DNA from: Desulfobacteraceae bacterium
Lineage (GTDB): Bacteria > Desulfobacterota > Desulfobacteria > Desulfobacterales > Desulfosalsimonadaceae
Assembly: GCA_014237465.1 (NCBI GenBank)
Contig: JABZFM010000023.1
Coordinates: forward strand, 1-64,000
Length of the DNA: 64,000 nt
Reading direction: 5' to 3'
Made by a program: the position numbers and the translations under genes. Below are positions 62,926 through 64,000 of the stretch, one piece after another. The notes under the pieces were generated by a model that saw only the letters and a list, made by a program, of their open reading frames with translations, did not search any database and was not told the DNA's origin. How positions within the stretch are numbered: position 1 is the stretch's first letter; every line of letters starts with the position of its first letter.

Positions 62926-64000
62926 TTATCCCATACTGTCCAGCTCGGCTTGACAGCGGCTGCAGATCGTTTCATTTTCAGGGTGCTCACCGACACTTGG
63001 ATCATAAATCCAGCACCGCTGACATTTTTCTCCGGAAGCGGCCGAGACTTTTATGGACAGTCCGCTGATTTCTGTTGAGATAAACGCGTCATCATCTGTA
63101 TTCGCATTATCCGCTGTATTCGGGCAAATAAGCTTTAATTCGGATATAATGAAAATGGATCTTAAATCATTTTCATAATGGACCAAAAGGTCATACAGTT
63201 CTTTGGACGTGCAAAGTGTTACCGATGCATCCAGGGAATGACCAATCACCTTGTCGACCCTTGCATTTTCAAGAACTTTTGTCACTTCACCACGCACATC
63301 AAGAATCAGCTCCCATTGTTTTGCCAGTACTGAGTTTTTAAATTTTTCATCTGATATTGGGAATTCTTCCAGGTGAATACTGGCGGACCTGTTGTCGGCA
63401 TCCGGCATGAAGTTCCAGATTTCTTCTGAAGTAAACGGTAAAATGGGGGCCATTAATTTTGAAATGGCATCAACAATGTGGTACATGACTGTCTGGGCAC
63501 TTCGTCTTTTCAGTGATTCCGGATTCGATGTATATAGTCTGTCCTTTAAAATATCAAGGTAGAAGGAAGACAGACCGACCGTACAGTAATTATAAAGAGA
63601 ATGGTAAATCACATGAAAGTCAAAACTGTCATATGCCTTGATGTCCCGTTCAATTAATTCCTGGAGTGAGTGTAGAGCGTATTTATCAATGTCCGTCATC
63701 TCATCATACGCGACCGCATGTTTTCCCGGATCAAAATCAAACAAATTTCCCAGGATAAAACGGCAGGTATTGCGGATTCGGCGATACGCGTCACTCAACT
63801 GCTTTAAGATCATTTCCGAAATCCGGATATCATCCTTGTAATCCGACGCAGCCACCCAGAGTCTCAGGATTTCAGCACCGTACCGGTCAATAACTTTTTT
63901 GGGGGCAATTACATTGCCGATGGATTTGGACATCTTTTTACCTTTTCCATCCACCACAAATCCATGGGTCAAAACAGTTTTATAGGGCGCGCTCCCTTTA
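62926..64000 (-). CDS. ileS: Isoleucyl-tRNA synthetase, C-terminal part (5' end outside the window)
   Basis: The frame is open to the right edge (reading GSAPYKTVLTHGFVVDG into the window), giving about 357 codons of the C-terminal third. KMSKSIGN is the class I signature loop; an anticodon-binding helical domain follows, and the terminal zinc motif has CQRCW and CSRC. It is directly upstream of lspA (6 bp), the ileS-lspA order common in bacteria. Confidence 0.95.
   Translation of the reverse strand, partial: KGSAPYKTVLTHGFVVDGKGKKMSKSIGNVIAPKKVIDRYGAEILRLWVAASDYKDDIRISEMILKQLSDAYRRIRNTCRFILGNLFDFDPGKHAVAYDEMTDIDKYALHSLQELIERDIKAYDSFDFHVIYHSLYNYCTVGLSSFYLDILKDRLYTSNPESLKRRSAQTVMYHIVDAISKLMAPILPFTSEEIWNFMPDADNRSASIHLEEFPISDEKFKNSVLAKQWELILDVRGEVTKVLENARVDKVIGHSLDASVTLCTSKELYDLLVHYENDLRSIFIISELKLICPNTADNANTDDDAFISTEISGLSIKVSAASGEKCQRCWIYDPSVGEHPENETICSRCQAELDSMG

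Overview
The window looks like a chromosomal stretch of a strictly anaerobic Desulfobacterota bacterium (Desulfobacterales-like). This rests on gene content and not on any marker search: a Na+-translocating NQR operon next to a giant 2-hydroxyacyl-CoA-dehydratase-type activase, an archaeal-type entry into the shikimate pathway, pyruvate phosphate dikinase, a VKOR-DsbA fusion, DUF3369/HD-GYP signalling and many proteins typical of that group. Base composition is AT-leaning. No rRNA, tRNA, CRISPR array, insertion sequence or prophage was seen.

Layout. 1-10 kb (minus strand): four exported proteins, namely a beta-helix protein with a nearly identical 675-bp tandem duplication that runs off the left edge, a cysteine-less double rhodanese fold, a 2119-residue multidomain surface protein ending in eleven ~81-residue repeats, and a transglutaminase-like protein. 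10.6-22 kb: a small unknown gene, then on the minus strand phosphoesterase, activase and nqrABCDEF. 22-27.5 kb: a possible structured RNA, elbB, a DHH-CBS protein, rsmG and two UDP-sugar genes (wbpB/wbpD-like). 27.7-36.2 kb: acetyltransferase, flippase-like membrane protein, two glycosyltransferases, a VKOR-DsbA fusion, two type IV pilins and a TMTC-like membrane/TPR protein. The main pilin has a sigma-54 promoter with an upstream palindrome. 36.7-41.7 kb: ppdK and a second TMTC-like protein.

41.8-47.8 kb (minus strand): an aromatic amino-acid operon (ADH synthase, dehydroquinate synthase II, pheA, aroA, aroC). In front of it is an unannotated 29-residue leader peptide with 12 aromatic residues in 14, followed by an intrinsic terminator, which is a classical attenuator layout. 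48-64 kb: PHP hydrolase, DUF151 nuclease, miaB, DUF4911 protein, recJ, an unknown gene, RNase Z-like hydrolase, TetR regulator, DUF3369/HD-GYP regulator, an MrfA-MrfB fusion helicase, holA, lgt, a 3'-truncated lspA and the 3' part of ileS, which runs off the right edge.

Two signals stand out. The first is the aromatic attenuator. The second is a family of at least five intergenic hairpins whose stems differ completely in sequence but share one asymmetric internal loop (CAAGGC on one side, WACRYMG on the other). Two copies show a compensatory base-pair change, which suggests a conserved RNA or DNA structure.
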